Notes: generated by a model not told the origin, from the sequence alone. Positions 1 through 10,618 are shown, numbered from the stretch's first letter. The stretch: DNA of 31,202 nt from Gnetum montanum (GCA_015680685.1 MNCI01002693.1:124923-156124); one strand, 5' to 3'. Numbers and translations are program-made.

Positions 1-441
1 TCAAGTCGTACTCACGCATTGCGACGAGCAGCCGATTCCTTGATTAGCCGTACACATCCGTAGATGCTCGTAATCAAGTCATACTCGTGTGCACTAGGAA
101 AGAAATAAATAACAATGAAATAAAACCATGTACTACAAGGTTTATCCAATCAAGTTCGTCTTTATTGCCATACACAACTTGTGTTCAGGTTACAAAGTTG
201 CTTGAATAAAGAGCCGTTCACTCTAAGACTCCTATTGCGGGCACATGGGAAATTAATCTAACTCTGGAGTGTTCAAACTGCCAGAGCTTCGCTACTTCTA
301 GCCAAGATTCCGAAATGAGGGGAGTGCCACCTCTTATTTATAGATATGGCAGTGGANCGAAATGAGGGGAGTGCCACCTCTTATTTATAGATATGGCGGT
401 GGACCGCAATATCGCGGCACTATGCATGTCATGTCTCATCA
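1..441 (-). mobile_element. Partial LTR of an Athila-like Ty3/gypsy element (LTR-A)
   Basis: Read on the minus strand this is the 5' (U3-R) part of an LTR that continues past the left edge. Its outer end is CTCATCA on the plus strand (435-441), the inverse of the TGATGAG that opens the related LTRs at 1961 and 19174. A TATA box (tatttata on plus, 335-342, repeated after the N at 382-389) and a poly(A) signal (tttatt on plus, 161-166) lie 174 bp apart, the same spacing as in the LTR at 19174. It also shares with that LTR the stretch around tctttattgcca and a tgcgggcac segment. U3 upstream of the TATA box is only about 52 bp. Family membership is seen directly; the pairing with LTR-B at 1961 is uncertain because the two are strongly diverged. 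Confidence 0.8.
311..403. other. Single-N contig join flanked by a 46-bp direct duplicate
   Basis: Bases 311-356 and 358-403 are the same 46 bp with one mismatch (cagtgga against cggtgga) on either side of an N at 357. The most likely reading is two overlapping contig ends placed side by side rather than merged. Removing one copy restores one TATA box per LTR, matching the related LTRs. Confidence 0.85.
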
Positions 442-1800
442 ATCCTCTTTTGTATATGAGTCTATAACCTCTTCTACTATAGTTATCTTCCCTTTTTGCT
501 GATAAGTTTCCTTGTTTCTTTATTTTTTTTCTCTTCTTACTTTAATGACTTAATCCCTTTTACTTTACCTTCTCCTCTATGATTTTCAAGTTGGTTCTAA
601 CTTTTTCATTCATTAACTCCCACATCTTATCTACCCTTGCTTCAATCTCAATGATATACTTCTATATTGGCAAGGTTTTATGTGAAATTAACTCATCAAG
701 AGTTGTCTCTTTTTCCTAATCCTCAATATGGATCTCTTTTTTCAAAGATTTGGATTCCAGTTATATTCCTATACACTTTCCCTTTTACATAGCTCTCCTT
801 CTTCTTTTGCCACCTGTTCAACTAACCTTTGTAACTGATGGGATCTTAATTTGGATAATTGTCCTTAGGCATAGGTCCCAAGGTTTTTCCTCATTTTATT
901 ACAAAACCCATCTATGATGAGGAGAAGCTACTCTTTTTGAGAAAAACCATGGCTTGGAAATCTATGTAGTAGAGAATAGTATCTGTCCAAGGATACATCC
1001 AAGGCTTCATGATTTTCTTGCCTCCACCCTTGGATTTGTTTTCTTGGATTGGACACTCTTTCATAGGTTTGGTATTTTTCATTGAAGAGCTCAAGCAATG
1101 TGGACAACTAGTGGATTAAATCTTGTTCTAATGATCTATACCAACTTTCAACTTTTTCTATTAGTGCCCTAGGAAAGAGCTTAAGCTTTTTCCACTTACT
1201 TTCAATATTTTGTAAAGCACAAGCATCATGGAAGGATTGTAAATGATGTAGGGGATCAAAATTATAGCCTCCCTTGAATTTAGAAATGTTATTCATATCA
1301 AGTTGTTTGATGCAGCTTTCCCTTTGATGCCTATTAGGTATTTCAACTGCCTCCCTAATTTGTATCATGCTCCTAGTAGCCAACAAGGGTTTATCTTCAT
1401 CAAACATGTCATGGTGATCATCTCTATTTCTATTTTTCTGATTGTGGTGATCTCATCTATGATCACTTTGATGTCTTTCATCTTGCCTTTGTGTTCTATT
1501 TCTATCTTCATCTTAACCCCTTAGTGGATCTTTACCTCTCTACCTAGTTGATCTTCATTAGAACTAGATGTTGACAATAAAGACAAAGATGAAGAAATGG
1601 GAGAATTACCATGGCTTTTATATCTCCCCTTATGGTCCCTTGATTTATCTCTTATAGGGTTGGAGGAGATCCTAGGCCTTCAGGCCCTCCTTGTTCTATA
1701 ACTTTTTCCATCCCCTCTAGGGTTGTCTACATCAATTAAACATAGTCTTTGAATGTAGTAAGGGTCTAAATAAGCATATGAGATCCTTGCATTTAGTAAT
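442..1800 (-). pseudogene. gag relic of a non-autonomous Athila-like element, cut off before the zinc knuckle
   Basis: Minus-strand translation aligns along its length with the gag of the right-hand element (29570-31153). Shared blocks include DMNNISKFKGGYN / DMNNIPIFKGGYN, WYRSLE, LFNEKYQTY / IFNEKYQTY, RYYSLLH, and VAKEEGEL near the C-terminus. The N-terminal third is charged and rich in Arg, Ser and Asp. Several in-frame stops are present (for example TAG at 1108-1110). The reading frame runs to the last residues before the zinc knuckle (TKED) and there meets the LTR-A end at 441/442, so zinc knuckle, pol and the normal polypurine tract are all absent. What remains is LTR, gag and leader only: a gag-only deletion derivative that would depend on enzymes supplied in trans. 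Confidence 0.8.
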
Positions 1801-1940
1801 TCACTCCAATTCTATGTGAAGGAAACATGTTTTCAGTTAATAATGTATGTGAATTAAAATATTAATATTTTCAAAAAGATAAATCATTAATAATTTTACA
1901 ATGATCATTTATAATATAGCTAATTTAGATAACTAGCATC

Positions 1941-1960
1941 ATCCCCGACAATGGCGCCAA
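1941..1960 (-). promoter_or_regulatory. Primer binding site, tRNA-Asp type
   Basis: The minus strand reads TTGGCGCCATTGTCGGGGAT directly after the LTR end (1961). This matches the TGGCGCC...GGGGA pattern that Athila-group elements use to pair with the 3' end of tRNA-Asp. Its position and strand set the element's orientation, with gag to the left. Confidence 0.85.
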
Positions 1961-2781
1961 TGATGAGTAGTAGGTACCCCCTATGCCCGACCATACAAAT
2001 CACAAGTATTCACATGTAATTAGGTTGAATTTTGTGGATGGAACTAGTGTGGTATCTAGATTGTTAAGCATTGATCATAGGTTGCTATCTTCTCACTTGG
2101 ACTAGTGGTAGCTTTATGACATATGATTTAGTCCAAAGTGAGGCATATGATTATGATGTTATTGGGGCCTTAAATTAACCTTAAAAATAACATAAAAATT
2201 AATTATTTAATCTAATTAATAACAAGAAGATAAATTTTAAGCTAGCCTAAGCATGATGAGTGTCCATTCCCAACATGTTGTACATAACCTTAATTCAGTA
2301 TCCACTGCTTAGATTACCAAGTGTTATGCTACTAAGTGAACCAAGCAATAATGCTAGTGGGATTACTAGGTGAATATGTGTTTAATAAGTACATAAAAAA
2401 TAAATTTCATTGAAAGTAAATCTATTCTAAGTCAAAGTGCTACAATGAATAGCAATCAATCTCTCTCTTATTACTATTCATGAAATGTATCCAGGTACAA
2501 TGCCTTGAGTAAGACATCGTACAACTAATTCAAATCTACACTACTAGCACTCATTGACTATTTGCTAAGATTATAAATAAAACTACAAGAGTTGGGCTAT
2601 AATATTGACTAAATGGTGCCAAATGCACGGTGGGTGCTCACATATTTATAGGAAAATATAGGCATTGCATCGATGGGGATGCATTAATACATTTAGCTAT
2701 GTTAAATAGGGATGTGTCAATGGGGCTGTGTCAACACATCTAAGATGCATTGCCCATTAATGCATCAATGAATTTTCATCT
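1961..2781 (-). mobile_element. LTR-B, first part (split by the nested element)
   Basis: The LTR opens with TGATGAG next to the primer binding site, followed by taggtacccc and a cgaccatacaaat segment that matches the LTR at 19174 (taggtatccc, caaccatacgaat). A TATA box (tatttata on plus, 2643-2650) and a degraded poly(A) signal (ttatta on plus, 2468-2473) are 175 bp apart, as in the sister LTRs. The U3 region is rich in TGTGTCAATGGGGCTGTG-like units, which look like deaminated forms of the TGCGTCGACGGGG-like units in the younger LTRs. The LTR is broken at 2781 by the element at 2782-11705 and resumes at 11711. Confidence 0.8.
2777..2781. repeat. Target-site duplication, left copy (CATCT)
   Basis: CATCT sits immediately before the TGTTGATG that opens the 5' LTR. 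The matching copy CATCC follows the 3' LTR at 11706-11710. A 5-bp duplication is normal for Ty3/gypsy integration; one mismatch fits age. Confidence 0.7.
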
Positions 2782-2883
2782 TGTTGATGTCAACCCAGCC
2801 CATGCTAGGCATAGGACCATGATTAATTTTTTTAATTTCAAAAAAAAAATATTGCCAAACTTCACAGTTTCTATATAATTATT

Positions 2884-3466
2884 TCAACAGTATGTTACTC
2901 ATGTATCCCCTGTAAGCTACAATGTGAAAGTAGGTCTACCCATCTTTCCTTGTATGGTCAAGATCTTCTTACGAAGCATAAGCCAGAATTTCATGAACCA
3001 CGTCTTCATAACCATTCTCACATGCTAGAAATAGCCTAGTCTCTCCAAACCAATTTACTTCACCAACTAAAGAAGGGTATGAACTAACCAAGTACTTGAC
3101 CAAATGTGTATGTCCCACAGTAGCAGCCTCATGAAGCACAAAGTTTCCATGATAATTAGTGGCTTTAACAAGTGACCACCATCAAATCCACAAAACTAGG
3201 TAGTGTTTATTCAAATCCAAAATAGCATCCACAAAAGTTAACATCACCATGACACGCGGACAGGTGTAGCAGCATTTGCATTTTCTTGGTTATTTGTAGG
3301 AACACAATAGGCAAATTACTAACTTTCGTTTTGAGAAGAGCAATACCTTCATCTTGGTTGTCTTGCTTTAAGAGTAATACATACTCCTCTTCATCCATGG
3401 CCATTAAATAACACTATCTAACAATGACTGTGACTTCTAATTCCATAGCTTGCATGACTAATTTAG
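2884..3466 (-). pseudogene. Ankyrin-repeat gene fragment carried inside the 5' LTR
   Basis: The minus strand encodes ankyrin-like repeats: LLHLSACHGDVNF (degenerate TPLHLAAxxGH), then after a one-base shift VDAILDLNKHY, then NYHGNFVLHEAATVGHTHLV, KYLVSSYPSLVGEVNWFGET, LFLACENGYEDVVHEILAYA, and HTRKDG followed by TYFHIVAYRGY. That is about four repeat units of the plant ACD6/ITN1-like type, upstream part beginning at MAMDEEEYVLLLKQ. The fragment has at least one frameshift and three stops. GT...AG signals at 3517 and 3467 could bound a small intron (51 bp, short for a plant), hinting at capture from genomic DNA; this is only an inference. The 3' LTR carries the same fragment, so it entered before the last transposition. 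Confidence 0.7.
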
Positions 3467-3911
3467 CTAAAAAACATCAAACAAACAAACAAAAGAAACA
3501 AAAAAATATTCACTTACCTGATAAATAAATAATAATAGAATAATTTTATCAATCATATTAACTAACCTAATTTCCAAATCTACCTAGATGTGCTTAATGA
3601 GAATATTGAAGTGTAGTGGGCATCATGTAGGACACAATGGTGGTCATGATGGCCATTCATGGCTGGTGCAACTAATGTTAGATGTGGGATGGTGGAGCAA
3701 GTGACAAAACATGGATGACATCATAGAATGTGGTGGTAGTTGACATGTAGCATGAGTAATGGTGGCAGGGATTTTGTTGATTGTGATTATGGCGGAAATT
3801 TCCCTGGGTGGGTGTTATGTGCATTCATGGTGGAGGACATGGGCATTGATGGTAGGTGTTATGAACACGTGTTTCAGTTACCTACGTGTGGCAGACATGT
3901 AGCTATAACAT

Positions 3912-3912
3912 N
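3912..3912. other. Single-N contig join in the 5' LTR
   Basis: No duplicate flanks this N. By alignment with the 3' LTR, sequence equivalent to roughly 10795-10900 (including three TCTACGGC units) is missing here, so the N probably stands for a real gap of about 100 bp. Confidence 0.5.
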
Positions 3913-4817
3913 TTCTACTACAATGCAAGCAGCATAGCCCATGCACAGGATGTGAGACATGTGATTTTCTTAGGCCACCAACTTGTCTCGGTGGTGCAGA
4001 TGTGGGTGGTTGGTCTTTTCTCTCTATCTCCTATTCTTCCACTTGTAGTAGTGTGTCTCTCTCCATTACAAACAACAAAAGTAGTGGGGCATGTGAGGTT
4101 CATTTTCCTCTCTCCCCACAATGTTAATCTCATGACGGGTGCAACCAGTAGTTGTAGGCGCAGATGTGTCTATAGTAATGCCTTAGTAGCAGTGTTGTTG
4201 GTGGTTGGGAGGTTGCAGGTGGTGCATAAGGGGTGACATATAGTGGCAGGCTTTGAGCAACATCAGTTGCTATGCCATGCAGACTATGGTGGGTAGTCTT
4301 TCTTTCTCTCTTTCTTCTCCTCCTCACTCCCTCTTTCTCTCTACGGTGACAGCATTCCAGGTAGTGCACATGGTTGGCGAAATAGTGAATGATCTCTCTC
4401 ATTTCCTTTCAGCTCCCTAGCATGTGGGAAATCTTCCTCTCTCACATTGTAGCAACTATGGTAGTAGCACCAGAGAGGTAGCACCTCCCTGTGGTAGTCT
4501 CTCTTTATCTCTCATCCTCTTTTGTGGCAATTGTGGCCTTCTTACCCAGTAGTGGACACCATTGGTAGGAACAAACTAGTAGCATCAACAGGATTAGGAA
4601 AAATTTATTTCTTTTAGTTAGTTATTGTATTCAAGACAATCATTTAATTTAAATTCTAGATTTCATTTTAGTTTACTATTTTCAAAAAGCCACGTAGCCC
4701 TCTCTAGCTAAGACTATTCCCGAGTTTTTGTACCCATATGGGAGGCACCCTAGGCAATAGGCTCCTCAAATAATTTTTTCCCTAGTTGTTGGCGTGACCA
4801 AAATTTATGCATCAACA

Positions 4818-5551
4818 CCTTTTTCACACTAAAAGGAGAGCCTTTCTTCCACCTTTTTTTTATCAACTTTTTTTGCCATTTTTCTAGCCATTGCTATTCC
4901 ATTTTCTAAAATATCTATTTTTCGTCCTTTTCTAGTCCCTATTCTATTTTCATTTCCCAAAAAATTTCATTTTCCATGTTTCAAAATTGTTTTATTTAAA
5001 ATTTTTATTTTCAACCATTGTCTTGAAAAATATTTTTAAATAATTTTTGAGCCCTTTATTTTCTATTCTCAAAAGTTTATTTCTTGAAAACTTTCGGGTC
5101 TCATCACCCATTTTTCTTTAATCCTTTTTTTTAAGACCCTCGTTTCTCAATCCCATTTTCAAATTTGTGTTTTGATGGTCCTTACCTTAGTCATAGGATA
5201 GGTAAGGTGGGTTTATTTAATTATGCAATTTTAAATTTATTTTTTTCTAAAATTTTACATTTTAAGGCTGACCTTTTCAATTTTATAAGTATTGCAATTT
5301 TATACATTTTTTTCTTTTCAATTTTTTTTAAAAATAGCATATTTTAGTGTTTATATATATATATATATATATTAATACTTCTTTTCTTTCATGCAATTTT
5401 ATAGTTTTATTTTAAAATTTATTTTTGGTAATTTTGTTTTATGAGTGAACTCTCCTTTGCCCCTAATCAACCAACTACACGTCACTTTACATTAAGGAAA
5501 CAAAGAGCTTCATGTTTCCCAAGTTCTATTCCTAGGAAAATCTAAACTATG
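4818..5551 (+). other. Untranslated leader of the nested element
   Basis: AT-rich, T-run-rich sequence between the 5' LTR and the first gag codon. It contains a (TA)n microsatellite at 5352-5372. No coding sequence or clear primer binding site is visible. Leaders of several hundred bp are normal in plant gypsy elements. Confidence 0.5.
5352..5372. repeat. (TA)n microsatellite
   Basis: About ten uninterrupted TA units within the leader of the nested element. Confidence 0.9.
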
Positions 5552-6600
5552 ATGGCAACCAATCAACCCTCAGCTCCTTTGGTCAACAACCCCTTTAACT
5601 TTACTAACTACCACGATATCCCAAAATCACTCTAGAACATAAACTTCCTCTACAACCCTACAATCCCTACTAGTGATGCCCACCAACATATACAATGTTT
5701 TGAAACCTTACTAGGCATCCATAACATTGTACAAAATGATGTAGCATGTAGGGTGTTTGTGACAACATTTAGAACCAAAGCAACCCAATGGTTTCTGATG
5801 CCCCCCAATGCCTCCATTGACTCATGGAAGGAGTTCAAAAATAAGTTTTTGACTTAGTTTGATAAATTTGCAAGCTCTACCATAGCATCTAGTAACTTCA
5901 CTAGCTTAAGAAAGCTACTTAGGGAAAATGTTAGGGATTACAATCTTAGATTCCTTCATCATCTTGCCTAGGTGCCAAGTGAGATGCGTTCACAACCTGA
6001 TGGCATCCTCAACTTTTACCTCTCTACCATCAACCCATTCTTTGCCTATGCCATCAAATTTTATTCAAACATAATAGAAATATGAGCAATGGCTAAAGCC
6101 GTGGAGTTAGAACAAATCATCCTTATGAACAACATTCAAACTCAATTTAGAATGATGAGCATTAGTAATCCCATACATTCTAACCCTTTACCTCTACCAA
6201 CTTTTGCAATGGCCAATACTATGTTCCAAACTCCGGTTCCCCTTCAAATGACTCAACCTACAAATAGCTACTTTCATGGTCCCACATCTTCTTCGTTCCT
6301 ACCATCTAACACTGGTGTGAATGACAACCAATCGAAGGCCTTAATTGAATCCATCATAAACCCAAATGGGATATCCAACCCTATTGAACCCCAAACTCAA
6401 GCTCACTATCAAATCACCCAGATATTAACTTCACTTTAAAAGCTTTCGAATGAAGTATTTGAATTAAAGAGAAACAATAACAAGGATCCTATACAACCAA
6501 AAAAGCCTAGTTCATTAGTCAATGATGATTATTGACGTCTCCATAATGCTAGGCAACATTCTGAGAAGACTTGTCCCCAATTTCTAGCATTATATGGTGA
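5552..6600 (+). pseudogene. gag of the nested element, with decayed zinc knuckle
   Basis: From ATG at 5552 the frame encodes MATNQPSAPLV, then a capsid-like core with HIQCFETLLGIHNI, KATQWFLMPPNASIDSWKEF and KNKFLT, followed by TSLRKLLRENVRDYNLRF. This is the A-x2-WF-x-LP-x3-I-x-SW-x2-F pattern of the plant Retrotrans_gag family. In-frame stops occur near codon 29, after KNKFLT, after HHLA and near 6084; the first three can be C-to-T changes. An Asn/Pro/Ser-rich tail ends at a stop at 6437. Downstream, the stretch coding DY-stop-RLHN, then HSEKTCP (about 6522-6580), is the remains of a CCHC-type knuckle whose first Cys codon has become TGA. Gag would form the particle that packages the element RNA. 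Confidence 0.75.
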
Positions 6601-6634
6601 CAACACCTAACGTCAACAACATGGAAAAACCCCT

Positions 6635-6695
6635 GTTATGGTCCTTACTGCACCTCATGAAATAAAAAACAAATAGGTATAGTAAGGACCATAAC
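6635..6695. repeat. 15-bp perfect inverted repeat
   Basis: GTTATGGTCCTTACT at 6635-6649 is the exact reverse complement of 6681-6695, with a 31-bp loop. It lies between gag and protease of the nested element. It may be a chance or foldback structure; no function is evident. Confidence 0.7.
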
Positions 6696-6936
6696 ACTAC
6701 ATAATGCTCACTAACATAGACTTAGTGACATTGTGAACACTACAAAGCAACAAATTAGGAATGACCCTTACACTCCCCCAAACAGAAGAGCTCCTAGTAA
6801 AAGCAACACAAATACTGAAATTGGGTCATCTGAAACAAACGCTCCACAATGATCAAACCCATTTTCTATACTTAGAAGAACTCCACCTCAACAAGAAGCC
6901 AAAGATGAGCATAAGAATTACGATCTAGTTGAGGAT

Positions 6937-7956
6937 TTGAAAAGGGTCAAAGCTAACATTTCAATATATGACCTTTTACACTTTAATGAAATAAAAGAGG
7001 TGATTCAGAACATAGTTCACACGCTTGTGACTAAAAAAGAAAAATCTCCAATCCGCAAAAGGCAAGTTCACATTGTGGAAAGTCCTAACATGATATTAGC
7101 ACATAATGTAGATAATTCCATGTCAAGTAAGAAAGATCAACCTCCTTTTCTAACAACCTTGATTATTTTAGGAAAGAATGTCCACGATTTTTTGATGGAT
7201 TCTGGCACAGCTGTTAGTGTCACGCCTCTTCAGGTATGTAAGGCTTTAGGAGCACAAATGATACCACAAATGAAAAATGTGATTCAACTCGATGGGTCCA
7301 ACATATCTATAATATGGTCATTAAAATGAGTGAAAGTACAACTTAAACAATACCCTATGTTCACACATTACACAAATATCCTAATAGCTGACATGTTGCC
7401 CACCTATGGTGTGCTCTTATCTAGGACTTCTAAAGCCAAGTTTGGGGGCTTCTTTAGGTTATATTTCTCAAAGCTATTAATCCCTACCAAAGGAAAATTT
7501 GAATACATGACTATACCTAGAGAACCCTTCTACAAACAAGTAGTTATAGCCTTGGATCAACAAAATCAATCTTTGGAAGATCGAAACACTAATCTTTATG
7601 TTGGGGTTATTGAGGTTGTACACAGTGAACATGTTATAAATGACCATGTGCATGGAACTACAAAAATAAATCTTGTCTCTCATACAANACACAGTGAACA
7701 TGTTATAAATGACCATGTGCATGGAACTACAAAAATAAATCTTGTCTCTCATACAAATTCCACCCAATCCTATCAAAGTTCTAAAGAATGTGAGGAAAGC
7801 TATGGAGACACCTTACCTTATCAACAACACGATGGATTTCGTCTGAGTGATCCACCACCTTTAGGGGAAGAAAAAGATATAAATAAGACCCTACCTTGTA
7901 AAAAATTTGAAGGTGTGCTAAGTTTTAAACAACGCATTCATGGAACATGCTCCTAA
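6937..7956 (+). pseudogene. Aspartic protease region of the nested element
   Basis: The frame encodes a retropepsin-like domain: FLTTLIILGKNVHDFLMDSG with DSG as the active-site triad (7195-7206), then TAVSVTPLQVCKALG. After a TGA stop at 7327 it continues in the same frame with the plant-gypsy block ILIADMLPTYGVLLSRT and KAKFGG, which normally links protease to reverse transcriptase. The frame then runs through a low-similarity stretch containing the N at 7688 and its 68-bp duplicate, and ends at 7956. The RT start expected after this point is absent. The domain would cut the Gag-Pol polyprotein; here it is a relic. Confidence 0.7.
7620..7756. other. Single-N contig join flanked by a 68-bp direct duplicate
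   Basis: Bases 7620-7687 and 7689-7756 are identical over 68 bp on either side of an N at 7688. As at 357, this looks like unmerged overlapping contig ends. The duplicated HSEHVINDHVHG segment in the reading frame is therefore probably not real. Confidence 0.85.
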
Positions 7957-8154
7957 AAAGGCTATATTCGATGACTCACCAAGACCTAAACCTATTAGAC
8001 CTAAGATTGGAACTTATATGAAAGGAAAATTTAATGAACTTCTAGGGTATAGAATTATTCATCTTATGAAATGTTGAATTTTAGTGCCTGATAGAAAATG
8101 AATGAGCAAATCAAGATTAGGCCTTGATTTTTCTAATCTTACTCATCGATGAAT

Positions 8155-8425
8155 TATTAAACAATGGCCTGACAAGAAACATGTAGGTAAGGCCTTTAAG
8201 GTAGGAGATCTAGTACTAAAAAGAGGTAGAGCATTTGGTCGAGCAAGTCTTCAAAGTAAGTTCTCTCCTATGTGGTTGGGCCCATTCCAAGTTACAAATT
8301 TTATTAGCCCCAATGTATACAAAATTGCTGATTTGCAAGGACATAGGTTACGTAGGAATTTTAATGCATTTCATTTAAAGCATTTCTACTCATATGCCCC
8401 ATGTGGACACTTGGTAGATTCTTAG
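8155..8425 (+). pseudogene. Integrase C-terminal tail of the nested element
   Basis: The plus strand encodes IIKQWPDKKHVGKAFKVGDL, VLKRGRAFGRASLQSKFSPM, WLGPFQVTNFISPNVYKIAD and LQGHRLRRNFNAFHLKHFYS, ending at TAG 8423-8425. This is the GPY/F-type module at the end of plant Ty3/gypsy integrases (VGDLVL, W-x-GPF-V, YxL/IxDLxG, HLKxFY). The catalytic core and zinc domain are not present upstream. The jump from protease to this tail marks the internal deletion. Confidence 0.8.
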
Positions 8426-9730
8426 TTGCATGTTTTCTTCCCCTTGACCATGCATTTCATTTTTATATAGTTGCATTTGCATATTTTCTTTGCATTTCCA
8501 TCATTTCTTTCTTGGCATATTGTTTTGATTTTTTACCTTGCATATGATTTTAATAATCATTATGGTCTTTTGAGTTACTAGGAGTTGGGTCATTAGAGCA
8601 CCACTGGAAAATAATGTTAGTATAATTCCTTATATAATATTTCTAATTACTATTACACAAAATCTCTTTTATACTATATATTTCAATAATGCTTTGATTT
8701 TTCCCAGTCTTTTTCAAGGTTTTAGTTTCTCTAGTTATGTTGGATTATGGAGCATGAGATTTGTGCTAACTTATCATGTAATCATTATGATCATGTGAGT
8801 GTAGAATAGGTGATGTTGGAGAATGGTTAGCCATAATCATTAGGTGACCTTGGAAAATCTCATTTTCCTTCTCATAAGCCCCAGCCCTCAAGTATATGAT
8901 CCATGGCTACCCTGTGAACAATATGGGTGAAGTGTGTTCATCTCCACTTGAGAACCCTTATCCACCTAGGAGATCTACTATGACATCATCAAATTGTAAT
9001 TAAAGACACATACACAAGGGTTGAACTACACCATGGGCAAAGTTCAAAAAAGACTGTGTTCTTTGGTAGTGCAGCTAATCAACCAAACTCATGTTGGAAT
9101 TCCTACCTTAAGAATGAAGTACACCATGAGCAAAGTTTCCTCCAAAAAAAAAAGAATGAGGACAATGTTCATTGGTAGTGCAATAAGTTCTTCAATATAA
9201 TGGGGTTTGGCAGCAATCCTCACCCTAGCCTCCACTCCTCTTTTTCCCAAAATAAAAAAAAAAGAGAAAAAAAGCAAATAATCTCCTTGTAAATGTAAAA
9301 AAAAAAATCCCAAGGAAAAAACTGAAAGTTGTGGCTAGCTACGATCTAATGTGAGCTTGTCCTCCTTATTAATTTTAGTATGGGTCTTTTGCTCAAAGTA
9401 CTCCACATGCTATTGATTTTTACCTTGTGAGAAGATTGGGAATGAGAGCATAATTATATTTTAATTATCTATAGATCTATCTAGTTAAAACAATAAAATT
9501 ATATATTTAAAGTTTGATTAAATAAGATGGTGTTGTAAGAGTGGCCCATGTTTAGTTCTCTTTTGATTATATGGTTATTTTAATCATGTTTAGATTAGTA
9601 TAGTTTACTTTTAAGTTTCCATTTGTCTATTTTGTGATGTTTTTGATCCTCTGTCTATTACATTTTCTTTTAAAATTTCATGGTTTTTGTTATCCTTGCA
9701 CTTGCATGCAATTAAGTTTTTGGGGCTAAG
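8426..9730 (+). other. Non-coding 3' internal region of the nested element
   Basis: AT-rich sequence without recognisable coding potential between the integrase tail and the 3' LTR. It contains T-rich runs such as repeated tttgcat and cttgcat motifs and A-runs around 9140-9310. The stretch just before the LTR (ttttt then ggggctaag) is a poor polypurine tract. Confidence 0.55.
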
Positions 9731-9833
9731 TGTTGATGTTAACCTCATCCATGCTAGGCATGAGGCCATGATTAATCATTTTAATTCCAAAAAAAATATT
9801 GCCAAACTTCGTAGCTTCTATATAATTATTTCA

Positions 9834-10353
9834 ACAGTATGTTACTCGTGTATCCCCTATAAGCTACAAGGTGAAAGTAGGTCTACCCATCTTTCCTTGT
9901 ATGGTCAAGATCTTCTTCATGAACCAGAATCTTCATGGCCATTCTCACATGCTAGACACAGCCAGTCTCTCCAAACCAATTCACTTCATCAACCAAAGAA
10001 GGGTTGTAGTAGCAGCCTCATGAAGCATAGAGTTTCCATGATAATTAGTGGCTTTAATAAGCGACCACCATCGAATCCACCAAATTGGGCAATGTTTATT
10101 CAAATTCAAAATAGCATCCACAAAAGTTAACATCGCCATGACACGCGGGCAGGTGTAGAAACATTTCCATTCACTTGGTTGTTTGCAGTAACACAGTAGG
10201 CGAATTACTAACTTTCATTCTGAAAAGAGCAATACCTTCATCTTGGTTGTCTTACTTTAAAGTACTGCATACTCCTCTTCATCTATGGCTGTTAAACAAG
10301 TCTCTAACAATGACTGTGACTACTAATTCCACAGCTTGCATGACTAGTTTAGC
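9834..10353 (-). pseudogene. Ankyrin-repeat gene fragment carried inside the 3' LTR
   Basis: This is the counterpart of 2884-3466, on the minus strand. Blocks equivalent to NYHGN..LHEAAT, the WFGET/CENGH-like segment and the upstream DEEEY..LK segment are recognisable, but small deletions have removed parts present in the 5' copy (for example the stretch between the Leu-His-Glu-Ala-Ala block and SLVDEVNW). The candidate splice donor of the other copy is not conserved here. Confidence 0.65.
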
Positions 10354-10580
10354 GAAAAAAAATAAAATAAGGAAATAAAAAAATATTCACCCACTTGATA
10401 AATAAATAATAATAGAATTATTTTATCAACCATATTAACTGACTTAATTTCCAAATCTATCTAGATGTGCTTAACGAGAATATTGAAGCATAACGGGCGT
10501 TATGTAGGACACGATGGTGGTCATGATGGCCATTCATGGCTGGTGCAACTAACGCTAGACGTGAAGTGGTGGAGCAAGTG

Positions 10581-10618
10581 ACAGAACGTGGACGACAGCA
10601 CAGAACATGGACGACAGC
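10581..10618. repeat. 19-bp tandem duplication in the 3' LTR
   Basis: ACAGAACGTGGACGACAGC and ACAGAACATGGACGACAGC follow each other, with a third partial unit after 10618. The 5' LTR has a single unit, so the duplication arose after, or during, the last transposition. Confidence 0.75.

Larger units (their letters stand above)
2782..4817 (+). repeat. 5' LTR of the nested element
   Basis: About 2.0 kb, TGTTGATG to CATCAACA. It aligns with 9731-11705 from end to end. The first third carries an antisense ankyrin-gene fragment, the middle third is rich in G and T with many tggtgg and gtagt runs, and the last part holds pyrimidine-rich stretches (ctctctttctctctc) and the closing segment gtgaccaaaatttatgcatc, typical in style of plant gypsy LTR ends. 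Against the 3' copy it lacks about 100 bp around the N at 3912. Confidence 0.85.

Noticed and set aside
442-453. Purine-rich stretch before LTR-A as an original polypurine tract
   Set aside because: It is the gag coding sequence for TKED, as the right-hand gag shows at the same position. It may have been reused but is not the family's normal tract (CTTAGTTGTGGGGG).
912-1094. 60-residue basic minus-strand frame
   Set aside because: Out of frame with the gag relic that covers the same bases; the gag frame aligns with the right-hand gag (QIQGW, RYYSLLH), so this is a shadow.
3740-4236. Plus-strand frames of 65 and 116 codons in the 5' LTR
   Set aside because: They run through the N and through G/T-rich LTR sequence, are not kept in the 3' LTR copy and resemble no protein family.
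6635-6695. Miniature inverted-repeat transposable element
   Set aside because: The total length is only 61 bp and no target duplication is visible around it.
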